The position numbers and the translations under genes were made by a program. DNA of 64,000 nucleotides from Gelidibacter salicanalis (GTDB taxonomy: Bacteria > Bacteroidota > Bacteroidia > Flavobacteriales > Flavobacteriaceae), in contig NZ_JAEHJZ010000032.1 of assembly GCF_016469035.1 (NCBI RefSeq), forward strand, positions 148,788 to 212,787. The letters are read 5' to 3'. The notes under the pieces were generated by a model. It saw only the letters and a list, made by a program, of their open reading frames with translations, was not told the DNA's origin and searched no databases. Every line of letters starts with the position of its first letter. Positions within the stretch are counted from its first letter, which is position 1. Of the stretch, positions 19,399-28,912 are shown in pieces.

Positions 19399-19582
19399 TG
19401 TTTTATTACTGGTTATTACAGGTTGTGGGGTATCGGTTATCAGTTATCAGTTGTCGGTTGTGGGATTGACTCAATTTTTTTATTTCAGTTTACTGTTTCC
19501 TAAGTTACTCCGAAGTTTTCTTGCTTTTCTCCGAAGCTTCTCCGAAGTTTTTTTAATGGTTCATTTAATGGTTCATAATAGG

Positions 19583-19825
19583 TCACTCCATATTATTATC
19601 TGTTTTTAAAGTCCAATAGCCGCCGAAATCTGCACCTATACGTTCTATAATATTTTCAGTTCTTAGTTTTGTGAAATAATTTTCTACTGATCTGTCGCTC
19701 ACCCCTATGATTTTAGCTGCTTCTTTAGCGGTAATATCTTTATTAAAAATGATGAGAAGTAGCAAAACCACAACATTGTCTCCGAAGTCTCTCCGAAATC
19801 TCTCCGAAGTTACTCCGAAGTTTTT
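19583..19825 (-). pseudogene. Duplicated C-terminal fragment of the AlbA_2-type gene
   Basis: An open frame of about 80 residues directly after the full-length gene repeats its last 80: GDN, VVVLLLLIIF, then TAKEAAKIIGVSDRSVENY and FGGYWTLKTD. It has no proper start and begins after a stop. The copy has diverged by about a quarter of its residues, so the duplication is not recent. A third scrap (KNFGEASE and similar) follows at about 19490-19560. The HTH in this copy could still be translated from an internal start at 19771 (62 residues), but a function is unproven. Confidence 0.6.
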
Positions 19826-19843
19826 TTAATGGTTCATAATAGG

Positions 19844-21460
19844 TCATTCCTTACTCTTATCTGTTTTTAAAGTCCAATAGCCTCCGAATGTTGGGCTTCC
19901 AACCCGTTCTATCACGTTAGCTTCTTTGAGTTTTGTTAAGTAGGTTTCCACAGTTCTATCACTAACACCTATCGTTTTTGCTGCTTCTTTTGCGGTTGTA
20001 TTTTTATCAAAAATGATAAGTAATAATAAAACCACTGTGTTGTCTCCGAAGTGTTCCCGAAGTGTTCCCGAAGTGTTTCCGAAGTGTTCCCGAAGTGTTT
20101 CCGAAGTGTTTCCGAAATGTTCCGAAGTATATTGAATAAAACTGTCATAATTATCCCTCAGAAACTCCATAACATACGCTATGTCAGTAGGTTCTTTATT
20201 AAGTTCGATTTGAAGTCTCTCTAAAGTCTCTCTGAAGTCTCTTCCAAGGGTCTCTGAAGTTTTAGTGCTTTCTTCTTCCGCGTGTGTGTATAATTTAAGG
20301 ATGGTCGCATCAAAACTAATGTCATATTCAGGCGCTGTATTATTATAAGTCTTCCAGTTTGCTTCTATGCGGTCAAAACCATAGCCTGCATTTTCTGCAA
20401 GACGTACCATTCTGAATAATTTTGTGATGAGTGGATTTCGTGGCAGGGATAAATCTTTTGCTTTTAACTCTTCAATTGGTTTAGGCAATCCGCCAGGGTT
20501 ATAAAACTCAATATGGTTTGTAAATATGCGTATGCGTGAGTGCGCAGGGGCAAAGTAATCGGCGTGCATTAGCATATTTACAAGTGCTTCACGTATGGCT
20601 TTTAAACCGGGGGAGAGTTCTTGGCCAAAACCTTGATCTGTTAACTGAAATTCAACATCAACCTCTGGCTTTAAGCGTTTAAAACATTCAAAATAATAAT
20701 CCCAAAGGTTTTCAAATTCACCTAAGCGAAAACTATAGTTTGAACTTGCTTCGGAAATGGATTTACCTTCTATTTCTAATAAATCAATTCTAAAATCTGG
20801 AAAATGCTTTTCTATAGTATCTCGTTTTCCTAGAAACAAAAGCCCCGAGTAGGTGAGTTGCCCATTATCCAGAATACGCAGTTTTGAAAGGAAAACATCT
20901 TCATCAAAACGGTTGTAGCTCACATCTGGATTAAAGCGCGCCATATAATCTCGATATTGCTTGAGTGATGTAGCGTGAATATCATCTTTAGACGTATTGG
21001 GTGCCAGTTCAGATGTTTTTGTGCCAAAGCTTTGGTCTCTATAAAAGGCATCTATTTCATTTTTACGTGCTTTTTGATCGCTGCTCGATCTGCGAATAAA
21101 CGTATTAGCTTGTGTATTGTAATACACAGGTTTTTGGGCCGAAACGGGAATGTAAAATGCTAGAACTGTTTTGCCATCAATAACATAACGCTGCTGTTTT
21201 GTATCTACAAAAACATTAAACTTCTCACCTCGAAGGGTATTTAAAAAGTCCTGTTCTATTTTTTCGGCATTTGTAACGCCTTGAATTTCATAGTTATTAC
21301 CAATTTCTTTAATCCCAAAAACTAGCCAGCCTCCCGAAGTATTTGAAAAAGCACTCACAGTTTCCCAACAAGACTTGGGTACGGCAGCCTTCGCTTCCTT
21401 AACCTCAAAATCTTCCCATTCCAGATCATTTAATTTTGCTATGAGTTCCTTTTTGGTCAT
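19844..21460 (-). CDS. AlbA_2 / HATPase_c_4 / winged-HTH protein inside the BREX operon
   Basis: 538 residues. Residues 10-130 are an AlbA_2 (divergent AAA_4, Schlafen-type) domain: EWEDFEVKEAK, NTSGGWLVFGI, FYIPVS, YIRRSSSDQ. Residues 270-390 match the HATPase_c_4 segment (IREALVNMLMHADYF, IEFYNPGGLP, RNPLI). A low-complexity stretch with repeated EHFGNTSxTLR units near 450-480 leads to a winged HTH (TAKEAAKTIGVSDRTVETYL). Such proteins are usually called RecG-like or transcriptional regulators and recur in BREX loci. It starts immediately after the brxC stop. Role is inferred: regulation or nucleic-acid sensing. Confidence 0.75.
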   Translation of the reverse strand: MTKKELIAKLNDLEWEDFEVKEAKAAVPKSCWETVSAFSNTSGGWLVFGIKEIGNNYEIQGVTNAEKIEQDFLNTLRGEKFNVFVDTKQQRYVIDGKTVLAFYIPVSAQKPVYYNTQANTFIRRSSSDQKARKNEIDAFYRDQSFGTKTSELAPNTSKDDIHATSLKQYRDYMARFNPDVSYNRFDEDVFLSKLRILDNGQLTYSGLLFLGKRDTIEKHFPDFRIDLLEIEGKSISEASSNYSFRLGEFENLWDYYFECFKRLKPEVDVEFQLTDQGFGQELSPGLKAIREALVNMLMHADYFAPAHSRIRIFTNHIEFYNPGGLPKPIEELKAKDLSLPRNPLITKLFRMVRLAENAGYGFDRIEANWKTYNNTAPEYDISFDATILKLYTHAEEESTKTSETLGRDFRETLERLQIELNKEPTDIAYVMEFLRDNYDSFIQYTSEHFGNTSETLREHFGNTSGTLREHFGDNTVVLLLLIIFDKNTTAKEAAKTIGVSDRTVETYLTKLKEANVIERVGSPTFGGYWTLKTDKSKE

Positions 21461-24400
21461 CTACTTTAAGTTGATTTTAATATTTTCGTTTATACGCTTT
21501 AAAAATGCTTCTCGAAGTGCTTCTACATATTCGTTTACATCATCTTCAGACACTAATTCATTCTTTTTATAATCGACGTGAATTTGCGAGCGTCTTATAT
21601 ATTTTGCTATGGGTTCTGCAGCTTTACCTTCTTCTTTTTTTGGTGCAGCCATATTGGCCATAAGGTTTAAGGCATCTGTATGGATTTGAGATAATTGCTG
21701 TTTAGATTGCCTGATGTTTGCTATAAAGCGCTCATTTAATATGGCGTTTTTCTTATCGCTTAAAACTTTGACGACATTCAATCGCTGATCTGTATCCAAT
21801 GTTTTAAAAGCAGATCGATTATTTATATCATCTATATATTCTTCTGCTGCAGCTATAAAACCAGTCTTTTCTTCCTTAATAAGCTCCAATACTTTTTTAG
21901 ACAATTCATCTTTTGCCGCTTTTGCCAGCTGTACACCGCTTCCTTTGTAAGGAGTATCACTTTCTATTAGCGTTTTGAGTGTGTCCAACTCATCACTTTG
22001 AATGTAGTCGAAGTTTGCGGTATTGCCTTCTAATAGCGCTTTAACATCGTCATAAATATTGCGTTGCTCTCCATTCATAAAACGTTGAATAGGGGAGAGT
22101 AGGTCTTCTTTAGTGTCTAATAATTCATCTTCAAACTCAGAGAGCTTTGTGATGAAATAGCTGTACTCTTTCTTTGACCAGCGGTCTAATTTTCCTGAAA
22201 ACGGCTCCAGACTTTTAAGAAATGGATACGACTGTTTGCGAGCCAGTAGTTGATCTACATCGATACGCATTTGTATAAGTCTTTCCTTAAATGCTGAAGC
22301 AACATCTTTTGCCTCACGCAAGGAGCAACTTTCATCGAAGGCATCTTTGTATGCATCTTTCAATTTCTTAACAGCGGTTGCATCAAAAGTAGCTTGCGGA
22401 TCTAGAATGGTGTTACCATGATGGGAACTATTTAAAAGTGCGTTTAAAAATGGTTCGTTCTCTAAAAGATTAGAATCCTGTTTTGCCTCAATTTTTCCTC
22501 TTTTATAGAGCTTTGCCGTAACAGTCCAAATAGCATTTGGATACCAGCCATAAGGTTTTTTAATAAATACATTTTTAATATCATTGAGCGTTGTACGATC
22601 GCTCCGATTTTTTCGCTTTAAAATCTCACTTAAAATCTCACCTTCCGCCTCAGAAATAGTGGTATCATCATTTGTAAACAGCGCATCTGGCGATGTGCGA
22701 ATGGTATTCTTAATAGTATCTTCAGAAAAGGAAACAGATTTCAGCATACGCAAATTAGGGTACACTATGGCAACCAGTTTTTGAAACGCATTGATAACGC
22801 GGGTTTTTCCGTCATTGGAATTTGTCATCTCCAATTTACTTCCATTTAGGAATACTTGTGACTCTGCTAATGCTTTGTTGGCCATAAGAATCAAATTCTT
22901 CTTGCGGATTACATTTTGCATTGACTTTTCTTGAAGGATACGAGCTACTTGAGGTCTTGTTCCAGAACCTCTATTTTGCATTTCATATTTTGCTGTTTTG
23001 ATAAACATTCTTACGTCGTGCATAAAAGTCGCGTTGGAGGCAAGGACTAGCTTCATACCTGTGCTTCCCATAGTTTGGGATTGTATGAAAGCTTCATTAT
23101 CATAATCTTGATAATTATCAGTAATAATCTCTACTTCCAGTTCCTTCTCACGACCGAAGAAACTACCGTCTATTTTACTTGTAAAATCATAATCCTGTTT
23201 GTTCTCAAGATATTTTATTTTGTTATCTCTTATTATTTCATCAAAAAGAATCTCTTTGAGCAACTGAGTAATTGCTTGCTCATCAATATCCGTGTTTTTT
23301 ATTTCTTCTTCTACATCCTTTTCATCATCAGTTAAAAACTCAAAAATATCGCCGTTGCGTTGCACATAACTTTGATTTTCTAGAATAGTCAATGCAGTAT
23401 CAATCTTGGCTTCGTGTTCTTTAAGGTTAACGTTAATATCGTCTATGAGCAATACCGAAATATTACGTTTTGTTGTTTTAAAATTTCCAAAATACTTTAC
23501 CAGAAACAATGCTTTAAGAACCTTTACAGCAAAGCGGTCGTCCAATTGTTTTTCGGCAAGAATGATAGATTGCTGTATTTCTCCACGTAGTTCATTACGA
23601 ATGCCCTCGAACATTAGATCGAAACTTACGAGCGCATTTTTATCACGTTCTTGAATGGCTTTAATCACCTGTTGAAATACACCCAGCATAGAACGTTCTC
23701 CTACCGATGCGTGTTTTCCTTGAAAGGCGTTATGATTTGATAACGCAATTCTACACTGCTGGAATAAATCGAACTGATATGGGACAAATGGAAATTTATT
23801 TGCGTAATCATTATTGTCTTTATAGCCTCTAAACTGAACGCCAGCTTCGGAAAATGACAATAAGGATTCTAAGTGAGGTCCATTTTTTTTGTGCGCATTG
23901 GCTAATTCTTCTTGTGCCTTATCATTTTTATCAAGCAAGCGCTTTTCAATTACTTCATCTACGTTGGCAGAAGTAAGCGGTATTTTTATTTTGAATCGTG
24001 CCTGAATACGGGAAAAGTCATTTTGTTGGCTCTTGTTCATATCGCCTACAACAGTTTCCATATCCTCTTGAGAGGTAACTAAAAGCCAAGAATTACCTTT
24101 TGTCTTGGTTGCTAATGTTTCTGCAATGGTTTGCAGGTTCAGCATTAACTTGGTATTGTCACTTATGTATTGACCTACTTCGTCTACAAAGAAATTTAAC
24201 CTAAAACCTTTAGGTTTTGAATCAATATAAGTTTTTACGCGGTTGCAAAAATCTTCAATGGACTGTTTGTTTTTATCTTCTAATTCGTCAAGAATATTCT
24301 CATATTTTTCAGGGCTCTCATTAAATACAGTTGCTAAAATATCTTTTACCTCCAAAACGAAATATTCTAAACGATCTACTTCCCAAGATGTATCATTTAC

Positions 24401-24943
24401 CTTCTTATATTCAGTTTTAAAAGCTTCATATTTTCCTTTTCCATCCAGCCACATTTCGAACTCTGCTACGTGAGGTTGAAAGCCGTAATATCCTAAATGA
24501 TCATAGAACACTTTGTAGAATACAGATAGAATCGCATTAGGATCTTCTTTACTGGTAATCTGTGCTTGTTGATCAATATTGAATAATATAGACTCGGATG
24601 GAATACGTGTGGCGTTTAAAATATCACCTTTGAGCATCTCGTCGTTGTCTACTTTTTCCGCAAACAACTCTCCAGATTTCCAGCCATCGTGTTCTTTGTT
24701 TTCTAATACGTAAGACAAGATTTTTAATAAGTGAGATTTACCACTTCCGAAGAAACCAGAGATCCAAACACCATTTGCACCGGCATAATCATTATAGGCT
24801 TGAAAGAAGTCTCTAATTTTCTTTCCTATTTCATTAGTAATAACATATTCAGTGACTTCTGTAGAAATGTTATCACGGTCATCTGCCTTAATAACTGTTT
24901 CAATAGGACGGTCTATAGGTTTTTCAAAATATTGTTTTATCAT
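21461..24943 (-). CDS. brxC: BREX P-loop ATPase BrxC
   Basis: 1160 residues, normal for BrxC/PglY. Walker A is GFFGSGKS (63-70) following GVWIS. The N-terminal MIKQYFEKPIDRPIETVIK is typical. LNFFVDEVGQYI near residue 250 supplies the Walker B acidic residues, and SWLLVTSQEDM the sensor region. The rest is largely helical. BrxC is an essential BREX component that probably forms large ATP-dependent complexes with PglX, PglZ and BrxB. It overlaps brxB by four bases. Confidence 0.93.
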   Translation of the reverse strand: MIKQYFEKPIDRPIETVIKADDRDNISTEVTEYVITNEIGKKIRDFFQAYNDYAGANGVWISGFFGSGKSHLLKILSYVLENKEHDGWKSGELFAEKVDNDEMLKGDILNATRIPSESILFNIDQQAQITSKEDPNAILSVFYKVFYDHLGYYGFQPHVAEFEMWLDGKGKYEAFKTEYKKVNDTSWEVDRLEYFVLEVKDILATVFNESPEKYENILDELEDKNKQSIEDFCNRVKTYIDSKPKGFRLNFFVDEVGQYISDNTKLMLNLQTIAETLATKTKGNSWLLVTSQEDMETVVGDMNKSQQNDFSRIQARFKIKIPLTSANVDEVIEKRLLDKNDKAQEELANAHKKNGPHLESLLSFSEAGVQFRGYKDNNDYANKFPFVPYQFDLFQQCRIALSNHNAFQGKHASVGERSMLGVFQQVIKAIQERDKNALVSFDLMFEGIRNELRGEIQQSIILAEKQLDDRFAVKVLKALFLVKYFGNFKTTKRNISVLLIDDINVNLKEHEAKIDTALTILENQSYVQRNGDIFEFLTDDEKDVEEEIKNTDIDEQAITQLLKEILFDEIIRDNKIKYLENKQDYDFTSKIDGSFFGREKELEVEIITDNYQDYDNEAFIQSQTMGSTGMKLVLASNATFMHDVRMFIKTAKYEMQNRGSGTRPQVARILQEKSMQNVIRKKNLILMANKALAESQVFLNGSKLEMTNSNDGKTRVINAFQKLVAIVYPNLRMLKSVSFSEDTIKNTIRTSPDALFTNDDTTISEAEGEILSEILKRKNRSDRTTLNDIKNVFIKKPYGWYPNAIWTVTAKLYKRGKIEAKQDSNLLENEPFLNALLNSSHHGNTILDPQATFDATAVKKLKDAYKDAFDESCSLREAKDVASAFKERLIQMRIDVDQLLARKQSYPFLKSLEPFSGKLDRWSKKEYSYFITKLSEFEDELLDTKEDLLSPIQRFMNGEQRNIYDDVKALLEGNTANFDYIQSDELDTLKTLIESDTPYKGSGVQLAKAAKDELSKKVLELIKEEKTGFIAAAEEYIDDINNRSAFKTLDTDQRLNVVKVLSDKKNAILNERFIANIRQSKQQLSQIHTDALNLMANMAAPKKEEGKAAEPIAKYIRRSQIHVDYKKNELVSEDDVNEYVEALREAFLKRINENIKINLK

Positions 24944-25524
24944 AGTTTAGCTTCTATTTTATCCATATTAAATGCACGGTAGTAATTGTCATCTTTTAAT
25001 AAACCAAAAAGGTTTAATGTATGGCCGTTATAATCTCCAGGAAAGAAAGCAACTGTGGGTGCTTCTTTTGCGATATTTTGAAGATTGTTAAGTACATTAT
25101 GAGAACGTATAAACGGAAATACGAGACCTATTCCTGTTAAGAAATACACCTTTGCACTATTAGATTCTATTTTTTGTTTTATTAGTGGCATCAGTACTTG
25201 ATGCATATTAAGAGAAGATTGTAATGCGCTTAAAAACTTGTCTTTAGATTTTGCTTTTTCAACTTTGAACATTCGTTCCATTCCACCTTTAGATTCTAAA
25301 ATCTCGCAAGCAAGATGGTATAGGTTTAACTCTAAAATTGGCACTCCTTTATTTTCTAACTTCTTTTTCAATAAACGTATTTCTTCTCTACAAGCAATTT
25401 CATCGTCAGCTTTGTAAGAGGAAATAAAAAAGGGAATTTCTCCACCTAATGATTCTTTGTTCAGAAAATTTGATGAAGAAATGACATTAAACAAATGTTC
25501 AAATTTATGTGTAAGATTCCCCAT
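24940..25524 (-). CDS. brxB: BREX protein BrxB (DUF1788)
   Basis: 194 residues, matching DUF1788 in size. Recognised by IPFFISSYKADDEI near the start and by VYFLTGIGLVFPFIRSHNVLNNLQ and VAFFPGDYNGHTLNLFGLLKDDNYYRAF in the C-terminal half, the latter being the signature of the family. Small cytoplasmic BREX component of unclear biochemistry. It starts two bases after brxA and overlaps brxC. Confidence 0.92.
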   Translation of the reverse strand: MGNLTHKFEHLFNVISSSNFLNKESLGGEIPFFISSYKADDEIACREEIRLLKKKLENKGVPILELNLYHLACEILESKGGMERMFKVEKAKSKDKFLSALQSSLNMHQVLMPLIKQKIESNSAKVYFLTGIGLVFPFIRSHNVLNNLQNIAKEAPTVAFFPGDYNGHTLNLFGLLKDDNYYRAFNMDKIEAKL

Positions 25525-25526
25525 AC

Positions 25527-26129
25527 TTAAGCTTTTAAATTTTCAATATCAAAATCACTCAATAAGAAAATTTTGAATAATTCCGCGTTGTCTGCGAGTA
25601 TAGCTTTTCTTGTTTCAGATTCTATAATTTGTGGTTGTATCATTTTTGATCTTACATTGTTTATCAGTCCTGCTTGTTCTAATATTTTGAAGGTAACTTG
25701 CTTTACTTTCTTTTGTGTAACTTCTGTTAGTTTATTCATTTCTGGATGGTATTCTGCTTTGCGACGAAAGAAAGAGATGTAATCACCATCTGTGATTTCG
25801 TAATCATATACTAGGTATTTTTCACGAACTACCTCAATGATAAAATCACGAATGAAATGGAAATGTTTACAAGCGGCAATAAATGTTATTTCATTCTGAA
25901 CCTTATAGCTACCTTCCAATAACGCTTTTATCTGACCCTTAGTCAATGTGTCAATCCATTTATACATCTCTTTAAAATAGCGCCTACCAGTAGCTTTTTT
26001 GCCGTTACCTAGGGCGCTTTCAACATCTTCAACGGAATTTTCAAATAGATGCTTGGCTACAAGCACAAATTCTCTTGTGCGTAGGGAAGCCGCAGTAAAT
26101 GAAAAATTATATTTCTTTTCTGCAATCAT
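25527..26129 (-). CDS. brxA: BREX protein BrxA (DUF1819)
   Basis: 200 residues, DUF1819. YNFSFTAASLRTREFVLVAKHLF and RRYFKEMYKWIDTLTKGQ are typical of the family; homologues have a DNA-binding helical fold. First core BREX gene here. Its ATG overlaps the stop of a small XRE gene (ATGA), so translation is probably coupled. Confidence 0.9.
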   Translation of the reverse strand: MIAEKKYNFSFTAASLRTREFVLVAKHLFENSVEDVESALGNGKKATGRRYFKEMYKWIDTLTKGQIKALLEGSYKVQNEITFIAACKHFHFIRDFIIEVVREKYLVYDYEITDGDYISFFRRKAEYHPEMNKLTEVTQKKVKQVTFKILEQAGLINNVRSKMIQPQIIESETRKAILADNAELFKIFLLSDFDIENLKA

Positions 26130-26305
26130 TGTTGCGTTAGCTCTTTTAGAGGTATTTCAAGTAATTCACTAATTTTCTGATAGTTTTTTAGGCTAGGCTC
26201 ACTCTTGCCTTTTACCCAATTACTAACGGAAACTTGGCTTACACCAATTTTATTGGCTAGCCATTTTTGTTTTACACCTTTTGATTCGAGAAGTTCTTTA
26301 AGCAT
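26126..26305 (-). CDS. Small XRE-family HTH protein heading the BREX operon
   Basis: 59 residues, starting MLKELLESKGVKQKWLANKI and followed by GVSQVSVSNWVKGKSEP and SLKNYQKISELLEIPLKEL: a complete Cro/C1-type HTH and almost nothing else. The stop overlaps the brxA start as ATGA. It is most likely the autoregulator of the BREX operon, in the place taken by BrxR (WYL type) in some other systems. AT-rich DNA upstream contains facing TTAAAG and CTTTAA blocks around a promoter-like box. Confidence 0.75.
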   Translation of the reverse strand: MLKELLESKGVKQKWLANKIGVSQVSVSNWVKGKSEPSLKNYQKISELLEIPLKELTQQ

Positions 26306-26324
26306 ATTCAGTTTAATAAAAATT

Positions 26325-26390
26325 AAAGTTTGTCTTCATTGTAAATATAGAAAATTTGCTTTAACAAAAATAAAAATTCATCAAATTATG
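26325..26390 (-). promoter_or_regulatory. Candidate BREX promoter and operator
   Basis: Read on the minus strand, TTTTTGTTAAAG is followed by CTATATTTACA, close to the TAnnTTTG minus-7 box, and then by AAACTTTAAT before the XRE start. GTTAAAG and CTTTAAT face each other on both sides of the box, a layout that fits repression by the small XRE protein. Weak because the DNA is very AT-rich. Confidence 0.35.
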
Positions 26391-26540
26391 CTGGTGTAAT
26401 ATTTTAAAAACAAATAATATCAGAAATAGATTTATTAAATGACCCAAATGGATTCTGTAATATCATTGCCTATCACAGCCTAATGGGATCCGTAAATATT
26501 AAGTTTTAAAAAATAATGGATGGGTAATTGGAATAATAAA

Positions 26541-26699
26541 ATGAGTACTGTAGACAGAGAACTCGCACAAGAAATCGTGCATTATGAGGCAAGTAAATAC
26601 AAAAGATGGTTTACCAAACAGTTAAAGTTGATGCGTATTTCCTCAAAAAAAGCAGATGCGGTATTAAAAACACTTTTATTTTTTGGAGGATCTCAGTAG
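26541..26699 (+). CDS. Small ORF of 52 residues, unknown
   Basis: MSTVDRELAQEIVHYEASKY then RWFTKQLKLMRISSKKADAV, ending GGSQ. Basic and helical, not recognised. It lies in the 26306-26728 gap, exactly between the BREX operon and the tra module, so it could be a remnant of whatever gene was interrupted when the defence island entered. The rest of this gap is AT-rich with nothing I can support. Confidence 0.3.
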   Translation: MSTVDRELAQEIVHYEASKYKRWFTKQLKLMRISSKKADAVLKTLLFFGGSQ

Positions 26700-26728
26700 A
26701 GGGTTTGATGTTAAACTGTTTTTTTATT

Positions 26729-27091
26729 TTAAAAAGGTCCTCTTTCTCTAGGTCCTTTACTAGAAACCTTCCATTGGCTATTCTCTTTAATCAATTTAAA
26801 AACACCAGGCTTCTCGTCATAGGAGGTATTGTACTTAATCCAAGCTGTATCACCATTGACGCTTTCATCTAAGATTTCCACGTTGACTTTTTTGTTGTTT
26901 TCAGGCACCATATCTTGAATCATCAAAAGCCCGCTATAGCCATCGGCAGTAGTGTACTTTTTCATAGTATTGTTATCCTTTTCGTAGAAGCTTTTTAGAA
27001 CTATTTTTGCGGTTTCAGCAGGTGAAAGGTTCTTATTCTGAGAACACGAAATAAATAAAAGTATGACTGAAAAAATGAATATTCTTTTCAT
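26729..27091 (-). CDS. DUF4878-type lipoprotein
   Basis: 120 residues. Signal peptide MKRIFIFSVILLFISC with the lipobox cysteine at residue 16. The mature part (PAETAKIVLKSFYEKDNNTMKKY, DTAWIKYNTSYDE, VFKLIKENSQWKV) is a small cone-fold domain as in DUF4878 proteins. Probably periplasmic. It follows traN by seven bases on the same strand and is likely the last gene of the tra transcript. Role in transfer unknown. Confidence 0.65.
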   Translation of the reverse strand: MKRIFIFSVILLFISCSQNKNLSPAETAKIVLKSFYEKDNNTMKKYTTADGYSGLLMIQDMVPENNKKVNVEILDESVNGDTAWIKYNTSYDEKPGVFKLIKENSQWKVSSKGPRERGPF

Positions 27092-27098
27092 AACAGTA

Positions 27099-27953
27099 TC
27101 AGTTTGGATTATTAATATATCGATGTGATATTTTCAGTTCTATGTTTCTTTCGCCATGTTTTTCGTTCAGTTCCAAAATTGCCCTGCGGTCATTCGATAC
27201 TGAAAACTTAGACATCACATAAACGAATCGTACGGTTTCGTTTTCTCTGATTTTCGTTGGCTGATTATATTTGAAAACAGGTTCTTGATTCAACCGTTGT
27301 AAGGATTTCCTCTTTCCCTTTTGCCGTGTTTCAATCGATAGATTTAAAAAATTTAAATCGTAATCCAAACTGGAAGTATTTTCAATCTGGATAACAAAGT
27401 AGAGTTCTTCTTTATCAAAAACAATAGTCTCTACACTTAAGACAATATCTTCAGTTTGATTCTTAATCCGACCGATGCGCTGTTTTCTGTCCAGAAGATA
27501 CCTACAGAACTTTTCATAATAATACGTACCGTAATCAACACTTTTCTCAGTGGTTTCAACAGGGATCGAATCCTTTACTTTTGGCTTTTCATTCCCAATA
27601 CTACTGGAGATTGGAATGAAATAATTGAGCTTTGAAAGTTTTGCTTTATACCTTATAATATACGAAAAAACGGAGCCATCTTTATTGACTATCAGAAGAT
27701 TGCTTTCTTTCCCTTGTTTTGCCTGGAGCAATCCAAAATACTGTTCTTTTTCACGATTGTAGGTAAAGACAAAATTCTCTGCCCCAGTTATTCCCTGTCG
27801 AATAGGTTCAGGGAAAAATAGCGCAACGTTTTTGGTGTCGTTCGCATAAATAGTGTCCAAAACTTGGGGTGTTCTTATTGAATCTTGGGCTGAGCAAAGT
27901 TGTGGTAAAAACGTGCAAATAAGAAGAACTGAAATAATAATAGAATTTTTCAT
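27099..27953 (-). CDS. traN: Conjugative transposon protein TraN (DUF4138)
   Basis: 284 residues with a signal peptide (MKNSIIISVLLICTFLPQLCSA). The early DTIYANDTKNVALFFPEPIRQGITG and the later EDIVLSVETIVFDKEELYFVIQIEN are typical of DUF4138/TraN, the VirB9-like outer part of the Bacteroidota conjugation channel. Position after traM is canonical. Confidence 0.82.
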   Translation of the reverse strand: MKNSIIISVLLICTFLPQLCSAQDSIRTPQVLDTIYANDTKNVALFFPEPIRQGITGAENFVFTYNREKEQYFGLLQAKQGKESNLLIVNKDGSVFSYIIRYKAKLSKLNYFIPISSSIGNEKPKVKDSIPVETTEKSVDYGTYYYEKFCRYLLDRKQRIGRIKNQTEDIVLSVETIVFDKEELYFVIQIENTSSLDYDLNFLNLSIETRQKGKRKSLQRLNQEPVFKYNQPTKIRENETVRFVYVMSKFSVSNDRRAILELNEKHGERNIELKISHRYINNPN

Positions 27954-27982
27954 AAGAATCAGATTTTAAATTTCAATTAGGC

Positions 27983-28912
27983 CTATGGCCTTGGTTTTAT
28001 AATTAATTTGTAATTGTTCAATACAGTGACTTTTACGCTTCGATTGTTCCGTTTAAGTATCTTGGTAATTCCACCGACTTGCGGAACCGATGGGATGTTG
28101 ATATCGCCAATGATATCATCCAGAACTTCATTGGTGGCTTCAGAGCGGAAATTATTTTCGATATAAATCCCTTCACTGCCATCTTGTAGGTCAAAAGCTT
28201 TGAGATTTGTGGCATGATGATCGATATTCTGAATGTTAATTAAAGCGCGATTGGGCTGAAAGCTGATAAATCCGAAGACAAGCGTGTTCTTTGGCACCAG
28301 TCTATTGTTGATTATTGCTGCTTTCGTGAGCCGCAATCGCAATCGGGCATTTGCCTTTACAATTTGATCGCCATCTACAACTACATAAATACTCTCATCG
28401 GTATGGCCGAGTGTGGCACTGTCATTTGGCTTTGGCGAAGCGGCAAAAAACAATTGATGTTCCAAACCAAGTTCTTTGGCCTGAATTTTTTGTTCTGTCC
28501 TGATTTCGGAGGAATCAATTTTTTCCTTATCATTTCGAGTCACTTTCTCTTTTCCGAAGTTTTGATAGCGTTTCTCGGAGTATTTGATTTTACCGGAGCT
28601 GTAAATACTATCCACAATGCGTTCTTTTTCTCGTTGTGGCAAATCGGGATCGTAAATGCCCAAAGTATCAATCAGTTTTTCATCATAGATGCTGGGTGCG
28701 TTGGTTTCCCGCACTTCCTTCAAATCATTGATGGCATCCAATTTTGAATCATACTGTTTTTGATTTTCCTTTAAATCCGGGATCAAGGTTTGCTTGAGGT
28801 TCTCATTGTCACTTTTATCATTTCCCATGATCATGAGTGAATAGGAAATGAGGAAAAGGAAAATCACGGCCAATACTGTTGCAAAGACTATTTTATTTTT
28901 TTCTATTTTCAT
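27983..28912 (-). CDS. traM: Conjugative transposon protein TraM (VirB10-like)
   Basis: 309 residues. One N-terminal membrane helix (VFATVLAVIFLFLISYSLMIM) and a charged linker, then the C-terminal barrel-type domain with RLRLTKAAIINNRLVPKNTLVFGFISFQ, typical of TraM in Bacteroides transposons. It spans the periplasm and bridges inner- and outer-membrane parts of the channel. Overlaps traK by 20 bases. Confidence 0.82.
   Translation of the reverse strand: MKIEKNKIVFATVLAVIFLFLISYSLMIMGNDKSDNENLKQTLIPDLKENQKQYDSKLDAINDLKEVRETNAPSIYDEKLIDTLGIYDPDLPQREKERIVDSIYSSGKIKYSEKRYQNFGKEKVTRNDKEKIDSSEIRTEQKIQAKELGLEHQLFFAASPKPNDSATLGHTDESIYVVVDGDQIVKANARLRLRLTKAAIINNRLVPKNTLVFGFISFQPNRALINIQNIDHHATNLKAFDLQDGSEGIYIENNFRSEATNEVLDDIIGDINIPSVPQVGGITKILKRNNRSVKVTVLNNYKLIIKPRP

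Noticed and set aside
19399-19582. Possible promoter and short repeats TCGGTTATCAGTTATCAGTT upstream of pglX
   Set aside because: Common low-complexity repeat type in Bacteroidota; no consensus box that convinces me.
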